From Pelagibacterium lentulum (GTDB taxonomy: Bacteria; Pseudomonadota; Alphaproteobacteria; Rhizobiales; Devosiaceae): a stretch of DNA of 64,000 bases. The position numbers and the translations under genes were made by a program. Below, piece after piece: positions 35,977 to 43,906 of this stretch (its first letter is position 1; the number at the start of each line of letters is the position of its first letter). The notes beneath the pieces were generated by a model, which made no database searches, was not told the origin of the DNA, and was given only the letters and a program-made list of their open reading frames with translations. Where the stretch lies: positions 124,001-188,000 of the forward strand of contig NZ_RZMW01000008.1 of the NCBI RefSeq assembly GCF_003992625.1, in the 5' to 3' direction.

Positions 35977-38900
35977 CTAATTAAGACTGACGTCAATGAC
36001 ACCCGCGATCGACTTCAGGCCACCGGCCAATTGCGGGCTGATACGAAACTGCCCCGGCAACTCGATCTCATATTCGCGCTCGCCCTGATCGCGGATAAGA
36101 ACCAGACTAACCACCCCTTCCCCGCCGGACTTGAGCTGGGACCGAATAGGAGCAAGACATTTAGGATCGCCCGCAAATATGGTCAGGCGACGGCTCAGTT
36201 TTTCGACCGAGCCTTCAATCGGGTCGGCCTTGAGCAGACGCAAGCGCACGCCATCGGGACGTGAGTCGGCACCAACCTCGATAACCACCGATTTGCCCGG
36301 TTCAAGCATATGGCCGTAATCATCGATCTGTTCGGAAAAGGCGATGCATTCATATGAACCGCTAGGATCGGACAGCATCATGATGAGCATGGTCGAGCCC
36401 TTGCGGGTCTTGCGCTCCTGCCGCGAAATGACTGTGCCTGCCAGCCGTCCGGCAACAGCACCTTGACGCGCGGCTTTTTCAAAGTTGGACCATTGCTGCA
36501 CCCGCAATTTGTCAAAAAGCTCAAGATAATCGTCAAGCGGGTGCGCTGACAGATAAAAGCCGATGGCCGCATGCTCCTTGGCAAGCCGCTCGGTCAGGCT
36601 CCATGCCGGAATGGTCTGGGGCAGCGCAATTTCCTGTGGCTGGGTGGAGGCGAACATGTCGGTGATACCATCCGCCCTGCCCGATGTTTCGCGCTGGGCA
36701 GTGCTGATGATCGTATCTACGACCGCCATAACCTGCTCGCGGCGCTTGACGATCCGATCGAATGCACCAGCGCTGATCAGAGTTTCGAGCGTACGCTTGT
36801 TGATGACCTTGGGATCGATGCGGCTGGCGAAATCGGCAAGGCTTTTGAAGACGCCGCCGGCCTTGCGCACCTCGACAATATGCTCGGCGACTTGTCGCCC
36901 TACGCCTTTGACCGCGCAAAGCGAATAGTGAATCTTGTTGTCCTTGACCGAGAAGATGACTTCCGAGCGGTTGACGCAAGGCGGCAGCACCTCAATCCCT
37001 TTTTTCTCCGCTTCGCGGCGGAAGTCGGAGAGCTTATCGGTCTGTGCCATATCGAGTGTCATCGAGGCGGCATAGAACTGGTGCGGGTAATGGGTCTTGA
37101 GCCACGCCGTCTGGTAAGACACCCAAGCATAGGCCGCCGCGTGGCTCTTGTTGAAGCCATAATTGGCAAACTTGGCCAGAAGGTCAAAAATGCTGTCGGC
37201 AAGGCCCTTGCTGAGGCCGTTCTTGAGCGCGCCTTCCTGGAAACGGACGCGCTGCTTGTCCATTTCCGCCTTGATCTTCTTGCCCATGGCGCGGCGCAGC
37301 ATGTCGGCTTCACCCAGCGAATAGCCGGACAACAGCTGCGCGATCTGCATCACCTGTTCCTGATAGACGATAATGCCATAGGTCTCGTCGAGAACGGCCC
37401 TGATCATCTCATGGGGGTATTCGACCTTTTCCAGCCCGTGCTTTCTATTGATAAAGCTCGGAATATTGTCCATCGGACCAGGCCGATAGAGCGCGTTCAT
37501 CGCGATCAGATCTTCGATGCGGTCGGGCTTGAGCTCGACCAGCGCGCGGCGCATCCCAGGACTTTCAAACTGGAAGATGCCGTAAGTATCGCCATCGGCG
37601 TAAAGCTTATAGGTCGGCGCGTCATCGAGCGGGATCGCGTCGATATCGACATCGATGCCCTGCTCTTTGATCATCTCGACCGCATAGCGGATGGTTGTGA
37701 GTGTCTTGAGACCAAGGAAGTCGAACTTGACCAGACCGGCTGGCTCGACCCATTTCAGATTATACTGAGTGACGGGCATATCCGAGCGCGGATCGCGGTA
37801 AAGCGGCAGCAATTCATGGAGCGGTCGATCGCCGATTACCAGACCGGCGGCGTGGGTTGACGCGTGGCGGTAAAGGCCCTCGAGCTTTCCGGCTATGGCG
37901 AGCAGTTCGGCGACGGTTTCATCTTCGTCGCGCATCATCTGAAGGCGCGGTTCGTCGCGAATGGCCTCGGCCAATGTTACGGGATTGGCGGGATTGTTGG
38001 GCACGAGCTTACAGATGCGATCCACCTGCCCGTATGGCATCTGAAGCACACGGCCGACATCGCGCAGCGCAGCGCGCGGCTGAAGGGTTCCAAACGTGAT
38101 GATCTGAGCGACTTGATCGGAGCCGTATTTATTCTGAACGTAGCGAATGACCTCTTCGCGCCGCTCTTGGCAGAAGTCGATGTCAAAGTCCGGCATCGAC
38201 ACACGTTCAGGATTTAGAAAGCGCTCAAACAGCAGGTTATACCGCAAGGGATCGAGGTCAGTAATGGTAAGGGCATAGGCAACGAGCGAGCCAGCGCCCG
38301 AGCCACGCCCTGGCCCCACAGGTATATTGTGCGCCTTGGACCATTTGATGAAGTCGGCAACGATCAGGAAGTAGCCGGGAAATTTCATGTCCCGAATAAC
38401 CTTAAGCTCGAACTCCAGCCGTTCCTGGTACTCTTCGCGAGCCTTGCCAGGTGCAAGACCGTAACTTTCCAGTCGCCGGTCTAGCCCTTCCCTGGCCTGT
38501 CGTGCGAGCTCCTCGCCTTCTGCATGATTGGCTTCCTCCTCGCCCACGCCTTCGGCGGCAGCGAATTTGGGAAGGATTGGATCGAGGGTGCGCGGGCGGT
38601 AGCTGACACGCCTTGCTATTTCAATCGTGTTTTCCAATGCCTCGGGCAGATCGGAAAACAAGGCCATCATTTCTGCGCGCGTCTTGAAATAGTGCTGATC
38701 GGAAAGGCGCCGCCGTTCAGTCTGCGCTACGACCGATCCCGCTGCGATGGCCAAGAGCGCGTCGTGGGAATCAAAATCGTCCTGTGCCGGAAAATATGGC
38801 TCATTGGTCGCAACGAGAGGCAGATCGTTGGCATAGGCCAGATCGATCAACCGCGGCTCTACGGCATTTTCAATCGGCCGATCGTGACGCTGGATCTCAA

Positions 38901-39426
38901 CATAAAGCCGATCGCCGAAAATCTGCATAAGTCGCGACAGTCGCTGGGCGGCAACGCCATCCATACCGGCCGCAAGCAAAGGATCAATCACCCCTTCAGG
39001 GCCGCCCGTCAGGCAGATCAATCCATCGGCGTAGCCGTTATCGAACCAGTCGATATGAGCAGATGTCCGGTTCTCTACTCCTTCAAGATAGGCCCGGCTG
39101 ACAAGGGTGGAGAGATTGGCAAAGCCCTTCTCGTTGGCGGCAATGAGAACGATGTTGCCTTTGCCGAGATTGATGCGCTCGTTAGGCTTTTCTTCATCGG
39201 CGCCGAAGTTGAGAGTTAGTTCGCATCCGATAATAGGTTGCAGGCCCTTGCCCGACGCCTTCTCGGAAAACTCGAGCGCGCCAAAGAGATTGTTGGTGTC
39301 GGCAATTCCCAGCGCCGGTTGCCCATCGGCAATGGCCATGTCCAAAATCTTGCCCAAGGGCAGCGCGCCCTCGAGAAGAGAGAACGCCGAGTGAACGTGA
39401 AGATGGATAAAACCTGGTCCGGACAT
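35977..39426 (-). CDS. dnaE: DNA polymerase III alpha subunit
   Basis: A 1149-residue replicative polymerase of the DnaE1 type. The N-terminal PHP domain starts with FIHLHVHSAFS. The catalytic aspartates of the polymerase domain are in PDFDIDFC at about residue 410. The helix-hairpin-helix and OB-fold parts follow, so the protein is full length. I chose the ATG at 39426, which has an AAGGAG ribosome binding site; up to 28 more upstream residues are open but unconserved. Upstream, after 80 bases, lies a 32-codon gene behind two LexA boxes, so dnaE may be read partly from an SOS promoter. Confidence 0.96.
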   Translation of the reverse strand: MSGPGFIHLHVHSAFSLLEGALPLGKILDMAIADGQPALGIADTNNLFGALEFSEKASGKGLQPIIGCELTLNFGADEEKPNERINLGKGNIVLIAANEKGFANLSTLVSRAYLEGVENRTSAHIDWFDNGYADGLICLTGGPEGVIDPLLAAGMDGVAAQRLSRLMQIFGDRLYVEIQRHDRPIENAVEPRLIDLAYANDLPLVATNEPYFPAQDDFDSHDALLAIAAGSVVAQTERRRLSDQHYFKTRAEMMALFSDLPEALENTIEIARRVSYRPRTLDPILPKFAAAEGVGEEEANHAEGEELARQAREGLDRRLESYGLAPGKAREEYQERLEFELKVIRDMKFPGYFLIVADFIKWSKAHNIPVGPGRGSGAGSLVAYALTITDLDPLRYNLLFERFLNPERVSMPDFDIDFCQERREEVIRYVQNKYGSDQVAQIITFGTLQPRAALRDVGRVLQMPYGQVDRICKLVPNNPANPVTLAEAIRDEPRLQMMRDEDETVAELLAIAGKLEGLYRHASTHAAGLVIGDRPLHELLPLYRDPRSDMPVTQYNLKWVEPAGLVKFDFLGLKTLTTIRYAVEMIKEQGIDVDIDAIPLDDAPTYKLYADGDTYGIFQFESPGMRRALVELKPDRIEDLIAMNALYRPGPMDNIPSFINRKHGLEKVEYPHEMIRAVLDETYGIIVYQEQVMQIAQLLSGYSLGEADMLRRAMGKKIKAEMDKQRVRFQEGALKNGLSKGLADSIFDLLAKFANYGFNKSHAAAYAWVSYQTAWLKTHYPHQFYAASMTLDMAQTDKLSDFRREAEKKGIEVLPPCVNRSEVIFSVKDNKIHYSLCAVKGVGRQVAEHIVEVRKAGGVFKSLADFASRIDPKVINKRTLETLISAGAFDRIVKRREQVMAVVDTIISTAQRETSGRADGITDMFASTQPQEIALPQTIPAWSLTERLAKEHAAIGFYLSAHPLDDYLELFDKLRVQQWSNFEKAARQGAVAGRLAGTVISRQERKTRKGSTMLIMMLSDPSGSYECIAFSEQIDDYGHMLEPGKSVVIEVGADSRPDGVRLRLLKADPIEGSVEKLSRRLTIFAGDPKCLAPIRSQLKSGGEGVVSLVLIRDQGEREYEIELPGQFRISPQLAGGLKSIAGVIDVSLN

Positions 39427-39506
39427 GACTGCTCCTTGCCGAGACTTTTCTTGTGCCATTCCTTTTGGCGGGGGCCAACAGTCCCTGCTCGATTTGCACA
39501 GGTCGC

Positions 39507-39605
39507 TCAACCAATATAGGCGAGCATATCGACGTAAAGCAGGGCAATGGCGCCGAACGCAGTCAAAGACAAGAGTGCCATGAAATCTTTCACAAAGGCC
39601 AGCAT
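39507..39605 (-). CDS. 32-residue single-span membrane protein under LexA control (SidA-like candidate)
   Basis: A short frame of 32 codons begins at ATG 39605, seven bases after a clear AAGGAGA ribosome binding site, and ends with TGA. The peptide starts MLAFVKDFMALL and ends DMLAYIG. Residues about 8-25 are hydrophobic enough for one membrane span, with Lys6 and Asp7 at the front and Asp26 behind. Upstream lie a TAGACG/TATAAG promoter and two tandem LexA boxes, and no other gene could use them except dnaE 80 bases further on. In Caulobacter, SidA is a 29-residue, SOS-induced inner membrane peptide that blocks division through FtsW. Size, topology and control match; homology is not shown. 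Real gene likely, function inferred. Confidence 0.72.
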   Translation of the reverse strand: MLAFVKDFMALLSLTAFGAIALLYVDMLAYIG

Positions 39606-39624
39606 CTCGGTTCTCCTTGGTGTT

Positions 39625-39639
39625 GTTCCATATTTGTTC
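39625..39639 (-). promoter_or_regulatory. LexA (SOS) box, downstream copy, of the 32-residue gene
   Basis: GAAC-N7-GAAC in the direction of the gene (GTTC-N7-GTTC on the plus strand). It starts at the last base of the -10 hexamer and covers the expected transcription start. Confidence 0.8.
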
Positions 39640-39667
39640 TTATAAGTTCATATTTTGTTCTCGTCTA
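39639..39667 (-). promoter_or_regulatory. SOS promoter upstream of the 32-residue gene and dnaE
   Basis: Reading leftward, TAGACG (39667-39662) and TATAAG (39644-39639) are 17 bases apart. One LexA box fills the spacer and the other follows the -10. The lexA promoter at 16411-16455 has the same TATAAG hexamer and the same box arrangement. Confidence 0.6.
39646..39660 (-). promoter_or_regulatory. LexA (SOS) box, upstream copy, of the 32-residue gene
   Basis: A second GTTC-N7-GTTC (plus-strand reading) six bases from the first. It lies between the -35 and -10 elements. Two boxes in tandem suggest strong repression. Confidence 0.8.
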
Positions 39668-39900
39668 TATATTTTCAACGCGCAGGGCCATTTTGCTTAA
39701 TGCAAAGTTAAGCTACAGGGTCTTCGCGACCAATGCATGCGCGCAATTCGGGTACAGGATCCCGACAGTGCATTGATATTGTTTGTATTTTTTATGGGAG
39801 AACCAAACGACCCGGCTGCGGCTGCCATTTGGCAAGCCTTTTGGTGGTGCGCTGCTTGACTTGCTAAAGTTTGGTGCTGTGCTGCGTAATACTACTGAGG
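39668..39900. other. Non-coding remainder between the SOS promoter and lolD
   Basis: I see no terminator for lolD with a proper T-run, no gene with a ribosome binding site and no repeat here. A 21-codon plus-strand frame at 39794 lacks a ribosome binding site. Confidence 0.5.
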
Positions 39901-40587
39901 CTAGAGTTCCGCAGGAGTAACCTTGCCGTCGACGATCGTCACCACGCGGTCCGCCTTCCGGGCGAGATCGTGATTATGGGTCGCGATGATGCAGCCCGCC
40001 TCGTGCTCCTTGACCAGAGCGGACAACGCATCGAAAACCTTGTCGCTGGTGGCGGGGTCGAGATTGCCCGTCGGCTCGTCTGCTAGAATGAGGCTTGGGC
40101 CGTTGGCAGCCGCCCGCGCGATGGCTACACGTTGCTGTTCGCCGCCTGAAAGCTCGGCCGGACGATGGGTCGCCCGATGGGCAATTCCCATGATCTCGAG
40201 AAGTTCGATGCTGCGCGCCTTTGCCTTGTCTTCATTGGCACCAGCTATGAATTGCGGCATCATCACATTCTCAATGGCGCTGAACTCGGGCAGCAGATGA
40301 TGGAACTGATAGACATAGCCAATGCGATGCCTACGCAAAAGCGTGCGCTGCCGGTCCGTCAGTTTTTCGGTGGCCTGATCGACAACTGTAACAGCACCAC
40401 CGGTCGGGCGTTCAAGCAGACCGCAGATGTGAAGCAAAGTCGACTTTCCGGCGCCGGATGGCGCAACCAAGGCCACCAGTTCGCCTTTGGAAACCGTAAG
40501 ATCGGCACCCTTTAGAACATGTACGGCAGCCCCGCCTGTCCCGTAGGTCTGGCTGACGTCCTTGAGATTGATAAGCACATTACTCAT
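39901..40587 (-). CDS. lolD: Lipoprotein-releasing ABC transporter ATP-binding protein
   Basis: A 228-residue ABC ATPase. Walker A is APSGAGKST (residues 42-50; Ala replaces the usual Gly at the first position), the signature is LSGGEQQR and Walker B runs into [10 protein letters not shown]. With LolC/E it extracts lipoproteins from the inner membrane for transfer to the outer membrane. I chose the ATG at 40587 with a GGAGG element upstream; it overlaps the 3' end of lolC by eight bases. Confidence 0.94.
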   Translation of the reverse strand: MSNVLINLKDVSQTYGTGGAAVHVLKGADLTVSKGELVALVAPSGAGKSTLLHICGLLERPTGGAVTVVDQATEKLTDRQRTLLRRHRIGYVYQFHHLLPEFSAIENVMMPQFIAGANEDKAKARSIELLEIMGIAHRATHRPAELSGGEQQRVAIARAAANGPSLILADEPTGNLDPATSDKVFDALSALVKEHEAGCIIATHNHDLARKADRVVTIVDGKVTPAEL

Positions 40588-41953
40588 AACGCAGCGCCTC
40601 CACCGGGTCATATTGGGCTGCGCGCCAGGCCGGATAAAGCGTCGCCAGGAACGATAACGTGAGAGCAAGAACAAGCACTACCGAAACCTCGAACGCATCC
40701 ACGCGCGATGGCAGCGACGAGAGCAAAAAGACTTCGGGTGGGAACAAGGCGATGCCGAGAACTTCCGATACCCACGCCCGGATGGATTCGGCATTGATGG
40801 CAAGGATCAAACCAAGAACAAAGCCGGCAAGCGTACCAACAAAGCCGATGGCCGTCCCCGTCATGCAGAAGATGCGCATGATCGAAGCCCGCGTTGCCCC
40901 CATCGTTCGCAAAACGGCAATATCGCCCCCCTTGTCTTTGACAAGCATCACCAGGCTGGAAATGATATTGAACGCGGCGACAAGTACGATCATCGACAAT
41001 ATGACAAACATTACGACGCGCTCGACCTGCAGCGCGGAGAAGAATGTTTCGTTGCGCCGTTGCCAGTCCGTAAAGATCATGGGCCGACCTGCTGCCATCT
41101 CAAGCTGCGTCTGGATGGCCCAGGTCGCATCGGGATCACGTAGGAAAACCTCGACTGCGGTTGCCTGATAACGCCGTTCGTAGGCGTCGTCGATTTCCTC
41201 ATCCGTTGCCATGAGGGGCAGTTCGTCAAAGCCCTCCCGCAGCACTTCGGAGTACATGCGGAAATAGTCCTGCGCCGCCTGGATCGGCATGAAGACAAAG
41301 AAGGAATCAAACTCAACCATGCCGACGTCAAAAATGACATTGACCGGATAAGAGCGGATCTGTGGCGTGGATCCGAACGGGGTCTGTATGCCGCGCGGCG
41401 TTACAATGGTGATCGGATCCCCAAGACTGAGCCCCAATTGATGCGCCATGCGCGAGCCAATTGCGACACCATCGAGCGCGTTCCAATCTTCCCAGCCACC
41501 CAGCGTAGCACTGCTGACCAGGAGCGGCAGCTTTTCAATGTCTTCCATCGACATGCCGCGTACCGCCACCCCGGCGGAATTGTACGCGCCGGTTGCCAGC
41601 GCCTGCCCTTCCACAAAGGCAACGGCACTGATGACGCCATCCACCTCTTCGAGCCGGAGCTTTACATCCTCGTAATCGGTAAAAGACTGATCGATGGGAA
41701 AGGCCGTGAAATGCCCATTGAGACCGAGAATCTTTGAAAGAAGCTCGTCCCGGAAACCGTTCATGACGCTCATCACCACAATGAGCGTTGCAACGCCGAT
41801 GGCTATGCCGATCATGGTCAGCGCGGCGATGACCGAGATAAACGTATCCCGGCGGCGCGCGCGCAGATAGCGACCGGCGACCATAATCTCGAAACGCGAA
41901 AACGGTCCCGGCGCCTTATCCCTTTTGACGCTGGTTGGTGCGGAGGCGCTCAC
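40580..41953 (-). CDS. lolC: Lipoprotein-releasing system transmembrane protein LolC/LolE
   Basis: A 457-residue FtsX-type permease with one N-terminal span, a large periplasmic domain and three spans near the C-terminus. The segment [18 protein letters not shown] after the first span is typical of LolC/LolE. Only one such subunit is encoded here, so the complex is probably a homodimer with LolD (LolF-like arrangement). It starts with GTG overlapping the proS stop (GTGA). Confidence 0.93.
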   Translation of the reverse strand: MSASAPTSVKRDKAPGPFSRFEIMVAGRYLRARRRDTFISVIAALTMIGIAIGVATLIVVMSVMNGFRDELLSKILGLNGHFTAFPIDQSFTDYEDVKLRLEEVDGVISAVAFVEGQALATGAYNSAGVAVRGMSMEDIEKLPLLVSSATLGGWEDWNALDGVAIGSRMAHQLGLSLGDPITIVTPRGIQTPFGSTPQIRSYPVNVIFDVGMVEFDSFFVFMPIQAAQDYFRMYSEVLREGFDELPLMATDEEIDDAYERRYQATAVEVFLRDPDATWAIQTQLEMAAGRPMIFTDWQRRNETFFSALQVERVVMFVILSMIVLVAAFNIISSLVMLVKDKGGDIAVLRTMGATRASIMRIFCMTGTAIGFVGTLAGFVLGLILAINAESIRAWVSEVLGIALFPPEVFLLSSLPSRVDAFEVSVVLVLALTLSFLATLYPAWRAAQYDPVEALRYE

Positions 41954-43299
41954 ACGGTGTCTCTGCGTTCGGGTTCGATCAGGGCCTTGAGACGGGAAAC
42001 CGCATCTTCGATGCCGATGGTCTCGCGCTCCCCGGACTTGCGGTGCTTGATTTCGACTTCTCCCGCTGCGAGCCCGCGCGGACCGACGATCAACTGGAAG
42101 GGAATGCCGATCAGATCGGCTGTTGCAAATTTCTGGCCTGCACCGGTTTCGCGGTCGTCATAGAGCACATCGAGCCCGGCAGCGTGGAGTTGATCATAGA
42201 GCTTGACATTGGCGGCATCGCAGGCCGCGTCGCCCGACTTGAGGTTGATGAGTGAGACCTCAAAAGGCGCAACCGATACCGGCCATATGATACCGTTTTC
42301 ATCGTGATAGGCCTCGATGATCGCAGGCACGATGCGGCTGGGGCCAATCCCGTATGAACCCATATGCACCGCGACATCCTTGCCATCCGGTCCAGTTACC
42401 GTCGCGCCCATGGGCTCGGAATATTTGGTGCCGAAATAAAAGACCTGGCCGACTTCGATGCCGCGTGCAGCGATGCGCTTGTTTTCTGGCACTTTCGCGC
42501 CGAACTCGGCGTCGTCGTGCATGTCTTCGGTGGCGGCGTAAAGCGAGGTCCAATCGGCAACGATGCCCGAGAGATCGCCATCAAAATCCGTATCGGGACC
42601 GGGGATCGGCTTGTCGAGCATATCCGCGTGACAGAAGACGCCGCTTTCGCCGGTCTCTGCAAGAACGATGAATTCATGAGAAAGGTCGCCGCCAATGGGG
42701 CCGGTTTCAGCGCGCATCGGGATCGCGGTCAGGCCCATGCGGTGATAGGTCCGCAGATAGGCGACGAACATGCGCTGATAGGCCTTTACCGCTGCGTCCT
42801 TGTCGATATCGAAGGAATAAGCATCCTTCATCAAAAATTCGCGGCTGCGCATGGTGCCAAAGCGCGGACGGATCTCGTCTCGGAACTTCCACTGGATATG
42901 GTAGAGATTGAGCGGCAAGTCCTTGTAGGAGCGTACATAGGTTCGGAAGATGTGCGTGATCATCTCCTCATTGGTGGGACCGTAGAGCATATCGCGCTCG
43001 TGCCGATCCTGCATGCGCAGCATTTCCTTGCCATAATCCTCATAACGGCCACTCTCACGCCACAAGTCGGCCGATTGCAAGGTCGGCATGAGAAGTTGGA
43101 TTGCGCCGGCCCTGTTCTGTTCCTGCTCGATGATCGTCTGAATTTTGCGCAAGACTTTATAGCCGAGCGGCAACCAGGCATACATACCTGCAGCCTGCTG
43201 ACTGATCATGCCCGCGCGCAGCATAAGCCTATGGGATATGACCTCGGCCTCTTTCGGCGTTTCCTTGAGAACGGGCAGAAAATATTTGGATAAGCGCAT
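41950..43299 (-). CDS. proS: Prolyl-tRNA synthetase, short alphaproteobacterial type
   Basis: A 449-residue class II synthetase that loads proline on tRNA. E. coli ProRS has about 572 residues because of an inserted editing domain; that insertion between motifs 2 and 3 is absent here. The class II segments (for example [20 protein letters not shown], motif 2) are present. Editing of mischarged alanyl-tRNA-Pro must then rely on a separate protein not seen in this window. It leads the proS-lolC-lolD operon. Confidence 0.95.
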   Translation of the reverse strand: MRLSKYFLPVLKETPKEAEVISHRLMLRAGMISQQAAGMYAWLPLGYKVLRKIQTIIEQEQNRAGAIQLLMPTLQSADLWRESGRYEDYGKEMLRMQDRHERDMLYGPTNEEMITHIFRTYVRSYKDLPLNLYHIQWKFRDEIRPRFGTMRSREFLMKDAYSFDIDKDAAVKAYQRMFVAYLRTYHRMGLTAIPMRAETGPIGGDLSHEFIVLAETGESGVFCHADMLDKPIPGPDTDFDGDLSGIVADWTSLYAATEDMHDDAEFGAKVPENKRIAARGIEVGQVFYFGTKYSEPMGATVTGPDGKDVAVHMGSYGIGPSRIVPAIIEAYHDENGIIWPVSVAPFEVSLINLKSGDAACDAANVKLYDQLHAAGLDVLYDDRETGAGQKFATADLIGIPFQLIVGPRGLAAGEVEIKHRKSGERETIGIEDAVSRLKALIEPERRDTV

Positions 43300-43484
43300 G
43301 ATAACTCCGGGTCCTCCAGGGGCGACTCACCTTGGATGGCAGGCGGCACTATCAAGCGCAAACCACCCCCGAAAGGCAAGGGCAAGCGATGAAGTGCATA
43401 CGTGACAGTTTTTTGACAGAAAGTGTGACAAAAGACCGCAAATTTCCCTTGGCAGACATAATCCACCCTGTTAGTGTCCGGCCA
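43300..43484. other. Intergenic region upstream of proS
   Basis: This stretch must contain the leftward proS promoter and the rightward promoter of the small RNA candidate. TTGGCA (43450-43455) and TAGTGT, 17 bases apart, form a weak plus-strand candidate. I see no coding frame. Confidence 0.35.
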
Positions 43485-43626
43485 TAAAATTAAGGGCGAG
43501 ACTAAAATTCGCCTAACGCAGACAACGTCAAGGGAGGAGCACTGGCCGCCCGTTTTACGCGCCGTAAGACCAGTGGATTGTCGCGAAACTCATTTAAGAT
43601 GCAGGGCTTTAGCCCTGCTTTTTTTT
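43485..43626 (+). ncRNA. Probable small regulatory RNA with intrinsic terminator
   Basis: The plus strand here folds into three ordered elements. A 5-base stem GGCGA/TCGCC lies at 43495-43513. A longer hairpin has outer arms CACTGG/CCAGTG (43540-43545, 43570-43575) and inner arms TTTTACG/CGTAAGA (43553-43559, 43563-43569). A strong terminator follows at 43601-43626. The stretch between the first two hairpins contains the purine run AGGGAGGAGC. No plus-strand gene lies upstream, so the terminator must serve an unannotated transcript. Alphaproteobacterial small RNAs such as MmgR (Rfam suhB family) come to mind, but I cannot confirm the family. The 5' end is a guess. Confidence 0.6.
43601..43626 (+). 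terminator. Strong intrinsic terminator of the small RNA candidate
   Basis: GCAGGGCT and AGCCCTGC form a stem (effectively GCAGGG/CCCTGC with a six-base loop) followed directly by eight T residues on the plus strand. On the minus strand there is no T-run, so it does not serve the leftward genes. Confidence 0.88.
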
Positions 43627-43657
43627 GCTCTGCATTAATTTGGCGCTGGCGCCAAGA

Positions 43658-43903
43658 TCAACTCCAGTAGGCTTGGAGCCATTCATTCGACAGCCCCCAC
43701 AACACAAGCAGCATGACGACGACCGCGAGCACGGACGTAGCGATCATTTTTTGCAGTGTAAACGGATTTACCGGCGCGCCTGGCTCAGTGCCGTCTGCAA
43801 CAACGCCGTCTTCATGCTGGCCACGTACGCCAAAGGGCAGCACAACGAACAGCACTGTCCACCAAATCACGAAATAAAGCGCTACATATGTCAGCCACTG
43901 CAT
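43658..43903 (-). CDS. DUF1467 family membrane protein
   Basis: An 81-residue protein with two hydrophobic segments (about residues 4-24 and 54-74) joined by an acidic loop containing FGVRGQHEDG. This matches the DUF1467 family of small alphaproteobacterial membrane proteins, whose function is unknown to me. It starts three bases after the rnj stop, so it is co-transcribed with RNase J; this pairing is common in rhizobia. Confidence 0.88.
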   Translation of the reverse strand: MQWLTYVALYFVIWWTVLFVVLPFGVRGQHEDGVVADGTEPGAPVNPFTLQKMIATSVLAVVVMLLVLWGLSNEWLQAYWS

Positions 43904-43906
43904 TGC

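Noticed and set aside
39453-39776. 107-codon plus-strand frame across the LexA boxes
   Set aside because: It runs antisense through the micro-gene and its promoter, and no ribosome binding site or family resemblance is visible.
39794-39859. Plus-strand frame of 21 codons next to the SOS promoter
   Set aside because: It has a T-run instead of a ribosome binding site and no hydrophobic or conserved character.
41950-43299. Prolyl-tRNA synthetase seemed truncated compared with E. coli
   Set aside because: The short form without the editing insertion is the normal alphaproteobacterial type, and start, stop and motifs are intact.
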